From contig NZ_JAGTPK010000016.1 in NCBI RefSeq assembly GCF_021147775.1, positions 1-64,000 on the forward strand: a stretch of DNA of 64,000 nucleotides, in the 5' to 3' direction. Shown piece after piece: positions 16,258-25,403 of the stretch. Under the pieces are notes generated by a model that saw only the letters and a list, made by a program, of their open reading frames with translations, ran no database searches and was not told the origin of the DNA. How positions within the stretch are numbered: position 1 is the stretch's first letter; every line of letters begins with the position of its first letter. Made by a program: the position numbers and the translations under genes. The stretch comes from Pseudomonas californiensis. GTDB lineage: Bacteria > Pseudomonadota > Gammaproteobacteria > Pseudomonadales > Pseudomonadaceae.

Positions 16258-16887
16258 TCAGAGCAGTTTGTGTTCCATTGCATATTTGACGAGGTCGGCC
16301 AACGAGTTGAGCTTCATCTTTTGCATCAGGCGCGCTTTGTGAGTGCTGATGGTCTTGCTGCTCAAGGCGAGTTGCTGGGCGATATCATTGACATTGGCAC
16401 CCTGGGCCAGGCGCTCGAACACCGAGAATTCGCGCTCCGACAGCAACGAATGCAGCGGTCGGTTATCCGTCAGCCCCACTTCGAAGACCATGCGATCCGC
16501 CAGGTCCGGATCAATGTAGCGGCCACCAGCGGCGACCCGTCGTATCGCGGTGAGCAACAGGGCCGGATCGCTGTCTTTGGTGGCATACCCGGCAGCGCCA
16601 ACCTTCAACGCGCGAGCCGCCATCTGTGCCTCGTCGTGCATCGACAACACCAGAATCGCGGGCGGATTGTTCAGGGCGCGAATGCGCGGAATCGCCTCAA
16701 GCCCATTGACGCCTGGCATGGAAATATCCAGCAGTACCACCTCGCAGGCCACATGTCGCAAGGTTTCGAGCAGCTGTTCGCCATTGCTCGCCTCACCCAC
16801 TACCTGCAGGTCCTTGGCGAGGCCGATCAATTGCTTGATACCTTCACGCACAATGGTGTGGTCTTCGGCGACCAGTACACGAATCAC
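16258..16887 (-). CDS. agtR: Response regulator AgtR (NarL/FixJ type)
   Basis: A 209-residue two-component regulator. The receiver domain has acidic residues in VAEDH, the phosphorylation site Asp54 in VVLLDISMPG, and the Lys in ATKDSDP. The C-terminal LuxR-type helix-turn-helix contains SEREFSVFERLAQGANVND and ALSSKTISTHKARLMQKM. In P. aeruginosa AgtSR activates agtABCD in response to 5-aminovalerate or GABA. The GTG start overlaps the agtS stop (GTGA at 16884-16887), so kinase and regulator are co-translated. Confidence 0.87.
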   Translation of the reverse strand: MIRVLVAEDHTIVREGIKQLIGLAKDLQVVGEASNGEQLLETLRHVACEVVLLDISMPGVNGLEAIPRIRALNNPPAILVLSMHDEAQMAARALKVGAAGYATKDSDPALLLTAIRRVAAGGRYIDPDLADRMVFEVGLTDNRPLHSLLSEREFSVFERLAQGANVNDIAQQLALSSKTISTHKARLMQKMKLNSLADLVKYAMEHKLL

Positions 16888-18899
16888 TCTTCTCGCTCCT
16901 GTCCAGCGGGGTCCAGCGGAATATAGGCACGCAAGGTTGTGCCTTCACCGACCTCGCTGTCCAGCTCCAATCGGCCACCCAGCATCAATACCCGCTCACG
17001 CATGCCGACCACACCGAACGACACAGGCCGTTCAGACTCGATGACAAAGCCCTGTCCGTCATCGGCGACAGTCATGCACATCACGTTTTCATCCAGCGTC
17101 AGGCTGATCTCGACCGTGTGCGCCTGGGCGTGACGCATGACGTTGGTCAACGCCTCCTGAAGAATGCGAAACATGCCGGTCGCCCTGGCGTCGCTGAGCG
17201 CGGGCAGGTTATCCGGGACCTGCACCAGACAGGGGATCTGCGTTCTCGACTCGAAACGGCGAGCCTGCCATTCGATGGCCGAGGCGATACCGGCATCGAG
17301 AATCGGCGGACGCAAAGCCGTGGCCACGTCCCGCACCAATTGAAACAACTGCGCGATCAAGCGTTTCATACTGCCAAGACGCTGGCCAAGACCCGGGTCA
17401 AGCTCGGCGTAAGCCAACTCACACATGGACGTTTCCAGCTTCAATACCGTCAACATCTGACCGAGTTCGTCATGCACCTCTCGGGCGATACGCGCCTTCT
17501 CTTCCTCCCGCACGCTTTCCAGGTGCGCCGACAATTCACGCAACTGATCATGGGCGCGGCGCCGCTCACTGACGTCGCTGAGAAACACCACCAGGTATTC
17601 CGCGTCGCGAAATCGCAGAAAGCTCAGGGAGACATCGGTGGGCAGGAACGTGCCATCAGCTCGCAGGCAATTGGTTTCGAAAACCTGTGGGCTGTCCTCG
17701 CTGGAGCGCGCGTTCTTCCACAGGTTGAGCCAGCGATCCATGTGCAGGCCCGGCTCGAAGTCAATCAGCGGGCGCTCGATCACCTTGCCGGATGCATACC
17801 CCAACATCGACTCAGCCGCCCGATTGGCATAGCGCACGCGACTGTCCCAGTTCACCCATAGAATCCCCACTGTGCTCTGGTCGATAGAAAACTGCGCCAA
17901 CCGCAACCCTTCTTCGCCCTGCACGCGCCGGGCGATGTCTTCTCGTGCAGACAGCAATTCGGACTCAAGCGCCTGTTGCTGCCGACGCTGCCAGACCACA
18001 ATCGAGAAACAGGCGAGCAACATCACCGCCAGCAGAATGCAGAGGTTTTGCCACAAACCGGGCGACTCGCTGAAATGCGAAGGGGTCAGCGGCATCCAGC
18101 GCGTGTGCAACTGGTCCAGTTCTCGTGCCGGTATGGCGCGTAAACCCTCGCTGATAATCGCCGCCAGCTCGGGCGCATCACGGCGCGAAGCCACTCTCAG
18201 CAACAGCGGTAATCCGATGTCTCCCACCACGGCCAGGCCGGCAAACTCAGGCTCCCGAAGCAGGCGGCTGAGTTGCGCCTCGTCGACAACCGCGTAACGC
18301 GCCTGCTGGCTGAGCAACAGTTGCAGCGCCTGACGCTCCAACGGCACGCCTTGCAGGTTCAAATGCGGATAATTGCCGCGCAGGTAATCCGCAGTCGGAC
18401 CGGGCATGCGCACCGCGACCCGCACCCGACCGTCGAGTTGTTCAAGGTCAACGGCTGCGCTGCCGTCACGCTCGCCAATCAGCAGTTGCGAGATCCGCAG
18501 GTAAGGGTCCGAAAACAGCCACAGCCGTAGGCCTGCCGGGGTTTGCGTCAGGCCTGGCGCGACGTCGACTTCGCCTGCTGCCAGCGCATTTTCCAGCGCC
18601 GCCTGATCGGGAAAATTGCGCCAGACCAGCTCTACCGGAAACGTCGCCGCCAGCGTATTCATGAAATCGACGTTGGCGCCAGACAGCTGCTGAAGACGCT
18701 GGTCGAACTGGGCATACGGGGCACGCAGCACCAGCCCAACCCGCAAGGGACCATGCTGGGCCAGCCAGGCGCGCTGCGTCGGGTTCAATTGAGCCCGAGT
18801 CGACGGATCAGACTCGTCGGCCGCTGCGAGAAGCATCTGAGCCATCAAGAGCAAAGCCAGGCAGCCGATAAAACCAGTGCGCCGAAGACGAGTTATCAA
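16884..18899 (-). CDS. agtS: Sensor histidine kinase AgtS with periplasmic SBP-like sensor
   Basis: A 671-residue membrane kinase, partner of AgtR. The order is: signal/membrane segment (about 8-26); a periplasmic solute-binding-like (SBP_bac_3 type) domain, about 50-270, with LRVGLVLRAPYAQFD and NALAAGEVDVAPGLTQTPAG; a membrane segment (about 283-302); a PAS domain (about 335-445); a HisKA_3 dimer domain with His476 in AREVHDELGQ; and a HATPase with NVMRHAQAHTVEIS and ADDGQGF. The periplasmic domain suggests it senses its ligand directly. The only start that keeps the signal segment is TTG at 18899; its weak initiation would fit a low-abundance sensor. Confidence 0.85.
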   Translation of the reverse strand: MITRLRRTGFIGCLALLLMAQMLLAAADESDPSTRAQLNPTQRAWLAQHGPLRVGLVLRAPYAQFDQRLQQLSGANVDFMNTLAATFPVELVWRNFPDQAALENALAAGEVDVAPGLTQTPAGLRLWLFSDPYLRISQLLIGERDGSAAVDLEQLDGRVRVAVRMPGPTADYLRGNYPHLNLQGVPLERQALQLLLSQQARYAVVDEAQLSRLLREPEFAGLAVVGDIGLPLLLRVASRRDAPELAAIISEGLRAIPARELDQLHTRWMPLTPSHFSESPGLWQNLCILLAVMLLACFSIVVWQRRQQQALESELLSAREDIARRVQGEEGLRLAQFSIDQSTVGILWVNWDSRVRYANRAAESMLGYASGKVIERPLIDFEPGLHMDRWLNLWKNARSSEDSPQVFETNCLRADGTFLPTDVSLSFLRFRDAEYLVVFLSDVSERRRAHDQLRELSAHLESVREEEKARIAREVHDELGQMLTVLKLETSMCELAYAELDPGLGQRLGSMKRLIAQLFQLVRDVATALRPPILDAGIASAIEWQARRFESRTQIPCLVQVPDNLPALSDARATGMFRILQEALTNVMRHAQAHTVEISLTLDENVMCMTVADDGQGFVIESERPVSFGVVGMRERVLMLGGRLELDSEVGEGTTLRAYIPLDPAGQEREE

Positions 18900-19010
18900 C
18901 GTGTCGTTCTCATGTATGCGTATGACGGTCGTGTGCCGCCCAGGCCCGGGCCTGACAAAAGCCGATCAACCCATTAGGCTGCCGGTATAGATTCTGGCTT
19001 GGAATATCCG

Positions 19011-19961
19011 ATGTCCCACACCTTTCGCGCAACGTTTCCTGCATTGTTTCTGTCGCTGATAGTACCTTGCGCCCTGCCTGCGATGGCGGCCGATCCAGCC
19101 CCGGGCCAGGACGCGGGCGCTCAGGCTGTCGAACGCGCGGCATTGCCCAGCCGTTCTCAGGAAGACGAAATAGCCCTGGAGCGACAGTTGCCCAAACAGG
19201 ACCTGCAACAACTGCAGGCAGGCGACGAAAACTTCCTTGCCCTCTGGAAACCCGCCAACACCGAAGAGCCACAAGGTGCGGTGATCATCCTGCCTGGCGC
19301 GGGTGAGTCGCCAGACTGGCCGGATGCTGTCGGCCCGTTACGGCGCAAATTCCCTGATACCGGTTGGGCCACGTTGAGCATCAGCCTCCCGGATGCGCAA
19401 GACCCCGCCTTGCTGCCACGCGAGCCTGACGCCGCACCCGCAGATGCTAAAGCGGAAAAGCCGAAGGACGAGGCAGCCAAGGACGTCAGCGCCGAAGCCC
19501 AGGCCAGTGCCGATACCGCCAAGGCGGCCGCCGACGAGGAGCGCGACAAGGCACAGGCCGAGAAAGTATTCGCACGCATCGAAAGCGCCATCAGTTTTGC
19601 GCAGCAGAACAAGGCGCGCACCATCGTACTGCTCGGACACAGCAGCGGCGCTTACTGGGCAGCGAAGTTCATCAGCGAGCGACCCTCACCGCTGGTGCAG
19701 AAACTGGTCATGGTCGCGGCTCGCGAGCCAGCCGGTGCCACACAGTCGCTGCTGGACCTGGTGCCCGGTCTGAAAATCAAGACCGCCGATTTCGTCTACA
19801 AAAATCAGGCTCAGCAGGCCGCCCTGGAACGCTTGCAGGCCAGCAAACGTGCGAAAGGACCTGGCTTCACACAAATCGCACTGATCAACATCGTCGGCAA
19901 CGAAGAAACTGAACAGGAGCAGATGTTCCGCCGGATCCGCGGCTGGGTTGAAGCACAGTAG
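19011..19961 (+). CDS. DUF3530 alpha/beta-hydrolase-like protein
   Basis: A 316-residue exported protein of unknown function. The signal peptide (about 1-26) ends PAMAADP. A hydrolase-like core follows, with AVIILPGAGESPDWPDAV near residue 90 and GHSSGAYWAAKF, a G-x-S-x-G nucleophile elbow. Between the two lies an Ala/Lys/Glu/Asp-rich insertion (roughly 145-185) that is low in complexity and probably a charged helix or linker. The ATG at 19011 is preferred to an upstream GTG/TTG-type start because it begins the signal peptide properly. The substrate is unknown. Confidence 0.75.
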   Translation: MSHTFRATFPALFLSLIVPCALPAMAADPAPGQDAGAQAVERAALPSRSQEDEIALERQLPKQDLQQLQAGDENFLALWKPANTEEPQGAVIILPGAGESPDWPDAVGPLRRKFPDTGWATLSISLPDAQDPALLPREPDAAPADAKAEKPKDEAAKDVSAEAQASADTAKAAADEERDKAQAEKVFARIESAISFAQQNKARTIVLLGHSSGAYWAAKFISERPSPLVQKLVMVAAREPAGATQSLLDLVPGLKIKTADFVYKNQAQQAALERLQASKRAKGPGFTQIALINIVGNEETEQEQMFRRIRGWVEAQ

Positions 19962-19976
19962 CGGGTAGCAACCTGG

Positions 19977-20741
19977 CTAAAAACCCCGGCGCGCCTTGAT
20001 CACTCGATAGGCGTTATGCAGCTCGCCGGTTTTCTCGGTCGCGGCCCGCACCTGCAGCGGGTTGGCGCCCGAGCCGGCGATCTTGTCCGGATGATGGCGA
20101 CTGAGCAAGCGACGGTAAGCACGCTTGATGCTCACCGAGTCAGTATCGGTTTCTACGCCCAGCAGCCTCAAAGCCATTTTGTACTCATCGCCGCTGCCGA
20201 TAGGCGGCCGCTTCATCGGGTCGTGCTCGGCAGCCAACGCTTCCACCTGCTGCGCTGACCAACCCAGCCATAACCCCCAGACACCTATCAGTTCGCGTTC
20301 CAGCTGCGAAGCCTTACCGTCGGCCCATGCCATCCGCCAGCATGCGCGTAGCAGCTGCTCGGCAACCTCCGGCTGGCGCTGCAACCGTTTCAGGTAACCT
20401 CGCAGTCCTTCCGCTCCGTCCTTGCCACGCGTAAAAGCGCCGATTGCCCGGCGCTGATCGTCACTGTTCATGTTCAAACGACGCATCTCTGCGCGTGCCT
20501 GATGAATGTGGCTGGCCGCCACTCGCCCTTCCCGCTTGGCCAGACGCCCCAGCATCACGAACAACAGATCATCATCGTGGATAGCAGGCCGTCCGCCCAG
20601 GCGCTCGCGCAGATGCGCCCAGCTGTGCAGCTTGAATCGTCGGTCTACCGCCTGCCCCAGCAAGGCACCCAGCAGCGCCCCCGGAATATCCGCGATGGCG
20701 TACCCGAGCCCTGCGCCAATCAACGTGCCAGGCCAAATCAT
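19977..20741 (-). CDS. djlA: TerB/J-domain co-chaperone, DjlA-like
   Basis: A 254-residue protein with the DjlA layout: a Gly-rich N-terminal membrane segment (IGAGLGYAIADIPGALLGALLGQ), a TerB-like helical middle, and a C-terminal J domain with the HPD motif in SRHHPDKIAGSGANP. DjlA is a membrane-bound partner of DnaK. The stop codon of murU and the start of this gene abut without a gap, so it is likely the last gene of amgK-murU-djlA. Confidence 0.85.
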   Translation of the reverse strand: MIWPGTLIGAGLGYAIADIPGALLGALLGQAVDRRFKLHSWAHLRERLGGRPAIHDDDLLFVMLGRLAKREGRVAASHIHQARAEMRRLNMNSDDQRRAIGAFTRGKDGAEGLRGYLKRLQRQPEVAEQLLRACWRMAWADGKASQLERELIGVWGLWLGWSAQQVEALAAEHDPMKRPPIGSGDEYKMALRLLGVETDTDSVSIKRAYRRLLSRHHPDKIAGSGANPLQVRAATEKTGELHNAYRVIKARRGF

Positions 20742-21413
20742 TCAGCGCGGCCCCGACAGCAGTTGCTCGACTTCAGCCAGACGCTCGTGAGTGCCTACAT
20801 CCACCCAGCGACCCTTGAAATGCTCACCCGTCACCAGGCCTTGACGCATAGCGTCTCGCAGCAATGGTGCCAGCTTGAACGCACCGGCCTCGCACGCGGC
20901 AAACAAACGCGGATGGAGGATGGCAATCCCGCTGTAGGTCAGCCGTTGCGCAGCAGAATCGTCATCGCGCACCTCACCCTCGACAAGCGAAAAATCGCCT
21001 GACGGATGATGTGCCGGGTTGTCGATCAGCACCAGGTGCGCCAACCCTGACAATGGTTTACGCAATACCGAGAAGTCGTAATCGGTCCAGATATCGCCGT
21101 TGACCACCACGAAAGGCTCCTCGCCCAGCAATGGCAGCGCACGGAAGATCCCGCCACCGGTTTCCAGCGGTTCGCCTTCCGGGGAATAGCGAACGCTCAG
21201 GCCGAAACGCTGGCCGTCACCCACGTAATCTTCGATCTGCTGGCCGAGCCAGGCATGGTTGATGACCAGTTCCTGAAACCCGGCTTCGCGCAGTGCATTG
21301 AGGTGGTACTCAATGAGCGGAACATCACCTGCGCGCACCAGAGGCTTGGGCGTGTGCAGCGTCAGCGGACGCATCCGCTCGCCCTTTCCGGCGGCGAGAA
21401 TCATCGCTTTCAT
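20742..21413 (-). CDS. murU: N-acetylmuramate alpha-1-phosphate uridylyltransferase MurU
   Basis: MurU makes UDP-MurNAc from MurNAc-1-phosphate and UTP in the peptidoglycan recycling route of pseudomonads, which bypasses de novo synthesis and so lowers sensitivity to fosfomycin. The 223-residue sugar-nucleotidyltransferase has the G-rich loop MILAAGKGERMRPLT, the Lys in HTPKPLVRAG, and VVNGDIWTDYDFS with the metal Asp. It lies 54 bases downstream of amgK, its pathway partner. Confidence 0.9.
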   Translation of the reverse strand: MKAMILAAGKGERMRPLTLHTPKPLVRAGDVPLIEYHLNALREAGFQELVINHAWLGQQIEDYVGDGQRFGLSVRYSPEGEPLETGGGIFRALPLLGEEPFVVVNGDIWTDYDFSVLRKPLSGLAHLVLIDNPAHHPSGDFSLVEGEVRDDDSAAQRLTYSGIAILHPRLFAACEAGAFKLAPLLRDAMRQGLVTGEHFKGRWVDVGTHERLAEVEQLLSGPR

Positions 21414-21467
21414 GCAGACCTCTTCAACACAATCGACACCTTTTCAAAATAATCAGAAACACCGCAT

Positions 21468-22493
21468 TCATACTGGCGCTGCAGCGGCCTGGGGCAGACT
21501 CGTCAGCAACTGTCCCAATTGGGCCAGCTCGGGACGGCGCGACATGACCGCTTCTATATAGGATAAGAAACGCGGGATATCGCTCAGGTAGCGCGGCTTG
21601 CCGTCACGATGACAGATACGCGAAAAAATCCCGATGACCTTCAAATGCCGCTGCACACCCATCAGATCACTGGCGCGCTCGAACGCTGCAAAGTCGTCGT
21701 GAACCGGGATGCCTGCCACACGCGCCTGCTGCCAATACGTCTTCAACCAGTCCGTGACGCGCTCCTGCGGCCAGCTCAGAAACGCATCCTTGAACAGGCA
21801 CGTCACGTCGTAGGTCACCGGCCCGTAAACCGCGTCCTGAAAGTCCAGCACACCCGGATTGGGCTCGCTGATCATCAGGTTGCGAGGCATATAGTCACGG
21901 TGCACCAGCACCTTGGGTTGCGCCAGGGCGCTTTCGATCAGAAGCTCGCTGACCTGCTGCCAGTTGCGCAGTTGTTCAGCATCAAAGTCAACGCCCAGAT
22001 GCCGCTTGACGTACCACTCTGGAAACAACTCCAGCTCACGGCGCAGCAACGCCACGTCGTAGCTGGGCAATGGCTCGTCCGTCGGCAATTGCTGAAAAGC
22101 CAACAGCGCCTCGATGGCGTCTGCAAACAGCGCATCGGCATTATCGTCATTGATGACGTCAAGGTAAGTCTGGCGACCGAGGTCATTAAGCAGCAGGAAG
22201 CCTTGATTCAAGTCTTCGGCATAAATTTTCGGGACATTAATGCCCGATTTTTCCAGCAAATGAGCGATATCCACGAACGGTTTGCAGTTTTCCTGCGGTG
22301 GCGGCGCGTCCATGACAATAAAAGTTCGCCCTTCGCCTTCCCAGCGGAAGTAACGACGAAAACTGGCGTCACTACTGGCCGCAGTCAACGTGGCCGGGGG
22401 TACGGCACCCCAATTCTGTTCAGCAAAAAGCCTTGGCAACTGCTCATCGAGCCAAACTTTCAGGGATTGCAGGCGTATATCTTGGTCTGGCAT
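21468..22493 (-). CDS. amgK: Anomeric MurNAc/GlcNAc kinase AmgK
   Basis: AmgK phosphorylates MurNAc and GlcNAc at the anomeric carbon, feeding MurU. The 341-residue protein is of the aminoglycoside phosphotransferase fold: FRRYFRWEGEGRTFIVMDAPP at the N terminus, the catalytic loop VLVHRDYMPRNLMI with its Asp and Asn, and the metal-binding VLDFQDAVYGPVTYDVTCL. It is divergent from lptD, with about 130 bases between the start codons for both promoters, a layout known from P. putida. Confidence 0.9.
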   Translation of the reverse strand: MPDQDIRLQSLKVWLDEQLPRLFAEQNWGAVPPATLTAASSDASFRRYFRWEGEGRTFIVMDAPPPQENCKPFVDIAHLLEKSGINVPKIYAEDLNQGFLLLNDLGRQTYLDVINDDNADALFADAIEALLAFQQLPTDEPLPSYDVALLRRELELFPEWYVKRHLGVDFDAEQLRNWQQVSELLIESALAQPKVLVHRDYMPRNLMISEPNPGVLDFQDAVYGPVTYDVTCLFKDAFLSWPQERVTDWLKTYWQQARVAGIPVHDDFAAFERASDLMGVQRHLKVIGIFSRICHRDGKPRYLSDIPRFLSYIEAVMSRRPELAQLGQLLTSLPQAAAAPV

Positions 22494-22622
22494 TACAAGG
22501 GTCTCCGACGGCGCTAGCCGTCAAGCGGGTCATGCTTTATTATCCGGAATCTTTTTCAGCCCATCGAGAGGCGTGCGGCCCCCCCGCGGGCAGATGGCGC
22601 GCAGGAAGCCCGGACTAATAAG

Positions 22623-25403
22623 ATGGCATTGAAATCCCCCGCGTTTCGTAAAAAATTTCCGTTGCTCGTAACCGGCAGTTTGCTGGCGATGCAACCTCTG
22701 GCCACTCAGTTCGTGGTCGCCGCGGAACAGTATGACTGCTCAGTCGCTGCTTCGGGTGCCTGGAACTGTGCGCCGAAAACCAATGCTGCTGCCGTAGAGC
22801 TGCCTCCACGTCCCGTGCACAACGCGACCGAGGTAAGTTCCAATGGGACGGTCACCTCGAGCGGCGAGTCTGCGGGCCAACCGGCTGCTACCACGCAACT
22901 GGTGACCGAGGCCAAGGGCAAAGGTCTGAAGTCGCGTAGTGCTGACTACAGCCACCTCGATTGGGTTCCTCGCGACAAGCTCACCGCTGCGCAACTGGCC
23001 GAAACCGGTCCGTATTGCTCGGGTGCTTACGTGGAGCCAATCCGCCCAGGCATGGACGACAAGACGCCGATGAGCGAAGCACCGATGTTTGTCGGCGCCA
23101 AGGCATCGCGCTACGAGCAGGAAGCACAGGTTGCGACCCTTGCCGGTGACGTCGTGCTGCGCCAGGGCAGTATGCAGGTTCAGGCTCAGGAAGCTGCCCT
23201 GCATCAGGCCGAAAACCGTGGCGAGCTGAACGGCGATGTCCGTCTGCGCGACAACGGCGCGCTGATCGTGGGTGACAAGGCCGAATTGCAGCTCGACACG
23301 GGTGAAGCCCGCGTCGACAACGCCGAGTACGTCCTGCACAAGTCCAATATCCGTGGTAACGCGCTGTACGCCAAGCGTGCAGAGAACGCGATCATCCGGC
23401 TCAAGGACGGTACTTACACCACGTGCGAACCTGGCAGCAACGCCTGGACGCTCAAAGGCAACAACATCACGCTCAACCCGGCGACCGGTTTCGGTACTGC
23501 AACCAACGTCACCCTTCGGGTCAAGGACGTGCCGGTTCTGTACACGCCCTACATCTACTTCCCGATCGATGACCGTCGCCAGTCAGGTTTCCTGCCGCCG
23601 ACCATCGCGGCGGGTGGTGACAACGGCTTCACGCTGGTCACCCCGTACTACTTCAACCTGGCGCCCAACTATGACGCCACGTTGTACCCACGCTATATGG
23701 CTGATCGCGGCCTGTTGATGGAAGGCGAGTTCCGTTACCTGACCAAAAGCAGCGAAGGTCAATTCGGCGGCGCTTACCTGAACGACGAAAACGACGATCG
23801 CAAGCTGCAGTCGGACTACGACAAGACACGTTGGATGATCAACTGGCAGCACACCGGTGGGCTTGACTCCCGCTGGCTGACCAAAGTCGACTACACCGAC
23901 ATCAGCGACCCGTACTACTTTCAGGATCTGGAAACCGACCAGATTGGTGTGAAACGTACCGACTATCTCAACCAGCAAGGTGCTCTGACCTACCGTGGCG
24001 ACAATTACACGGCACAGTTCAACGCTCAGGCTTACAAGCTGGCAACGGTTGCGAACATCACGCCTTACAATCGTCTGCCGCAGATCACCTTCAACGGCAC
24101 CCTGCCTTACAGCCCTGGTGGTTTGAAGTTTGACTACCAGACCGAGGCCGTTCGCTTTGAGCGCGACCTGCGTACGGGTACCTTCGTTGACGAAAACGGC
24201 AACTTTGCAAACCGTCTTGATACCAATGTATCGGGCCTGGCACGCTCCAACGGCGACCGCCTGAACCTGGCGCCTTCGGTCAGCCTGCCGATGAACACCA
24301 CGTACGGGTTCCTGACACCGAAACTCAAGTACGTCTATACCCAGTACGCACTGGATCTGGATGGTCAGGGCAAGAACTCTCTGCTTCCCGATGAAGAATA
24401 CAGCAGCAGCCAAAGCCGCAGCGTGCCGATCTTCAGCGTGGACAGCGGCCTGTACTTCGACCGCAATACCCAATGGTTCGGCAAGGACTATCGCCAGACA
24501 CTCGAACCGCGCCTGTTCTATCTCTATGTACCCGAGAAAGACCAGACCGACATCCCGGTATTCGACTCGGGCGAGAGCACCTTCAACTACGCCTCGCTGT
24601 TCCGCGACAACCGGTTTACCGGCTCTGATCGCATTGGCGATGAAAACAAGCTGTCACTGGGCATCACTAACCGCTGGATCGAAGACAACGGCTTTGAACG
24701 TCAGCGCTTCAGCATTGGTCAGGCGCTGTACTTCGAAGACCGTAAGGTGCAATTGCCTGGCGTATCCTTCGCAGACCGCGCCGACGCCAAGGCAAACGTT
24801 TCGCCTTATGCGCTTGAGTACGAATATCGCTTCAACCGCGACTGGCGCTTCAACTCCGATTTCAACTGGGATCCGGACAGCAAGACCACACGTTCGGGCA
24901 GCGCGATGTTCCACTATCAGCCTGAAGCGAACCCGGGCAAAGTCGTCAACGTTGGCTACCGCTACCGCAATGACCAGATCCGGTACGACCAGACTACTGG
25001 CCGCTGGACCGTGGGCGGTGGTGACTATGGCACGCCGGGCGATGCCAACTACGTCAAGGACTACTACAAGATCCAGCAGCACGACTTCTCGGTTATCTGG
25101 CCGATCGTGCCGCAGTGGAGCCTTATCAGCCGCTGGCAGTATGACTACAACCGCGACCGTACCATCGAAGCCTTTGGTGGTTTCGAATACGACAACTGCT
25201 GTTGGAAACTGCGTCTGATCAACCGTTACTGGATTGATTACGACGAATTCAGCCAGGAAGCGCCACAGAACGAAAAAGGCGACCGCGGCATATTCCTACA
25301 AATCGTGTTGAAGGGACTCGGCGGCGTAACTGGCGCCAAAGTAGAGAGCTTCCTCGACAAAGGCATTCAAGGTTATCGTGAACGTGAAGACCAAGCTTTC
25401 TGA
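22623..25403 (+). CDS. lptD: LPS assembly outer-membrane protein LptD
   Basis: LptD, with LptE, inserts lipopolysaccharide into the outer leaflet of the outer membrane. The 926-residue protein has a signal peptide ending VVAAEQ (about residue 35), a Pseudomonas-type N-terminal extension, a periplasmic beta-jellyroll (about 170-310, starting EAQVATLAGDVVLRQG), and a large beta-barrel rich in Tyr, Asn and Asp. Cys residues near residue 40 and a CC pair near residue 860 are candidates for the disulfides that lock the two parts. It is followed by surA, whose product folds it. Confidence 0.95.
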   Translation: MALKSPAFRKKFPLLVTGSLLAMQPLATQFVVAAEQYDCSVAASGAWNCAPKTNAAAVELPPRPVHNATEVSSNGTVTSSGESAGQPAATTQLVTEAKGKGLKSRSADYSHLDWVPRDKLTAAQLAETGPYCSGAYVEPIRPGMDDKTPMSEAPMFVGAKASRYEQEAQVATLAGDVVLRQGSMQVQAQEAALHQAENRGELNGDVRLRDNGALIVGDKAELQLDTGEARVDNAEYVLHKSNIRGNALYAKRAENAIIRLKDGTYTTCEPGSNAWTLKGNNITLNPATGFGTATNVTLRVKDVPVLYTPYIYFPIDDRRQSGFLPPTIAAGGDNGFTLVTPYYFNLAPNYDATLYPRYMADRGLLMEGEFRYLTKSSEGQFGGAYLNDENDDRKLQSDYDKTRWMINWQHTGGLDSRWLTKVDYTDISDPYYFQDLETDQIGVKRTDYLNQQGALTYRGDNYTAQFNAQAYKLATVANITPYNRLPQITFNGTLPYSPGGLKFDYQTEAVRFERDLRTGTFVDENGNFANRLDTNVSGLARSNGDRLNLAPSVSLPMNTTYGFLTPKLKYVYTQYALDLDGQGKNSLLPDEEYSSSQSRSVPIFSVDSGLYFDRNTQWFGKDYRQTLEPRLFYLYVPEKDQTDIPVFDSGESTFNYASLFRDNRFTGSDRIGDENKLSLGITNRWIEDNGFERQRFSIGQALYFEDRKVQLPGVSFADRADAKANVSPYALEYEYRFNRDWRFNSDFNWDPDSKTTRSGSAMFHYQPEANPGKVVNVGYRYRNDQIRYDQTTGRWTVGGGDYGTPGDANYVKDYYKIQQHDFSVIWPIVPQWSLISRWQYDYNRDRTIEAFGGFEYDNCCWKLRLINRYWIDYDEFSQEAPQNEKGDRGIFLQIVLKGLGGVTGAKVESFLDKGIQGYREREDQAF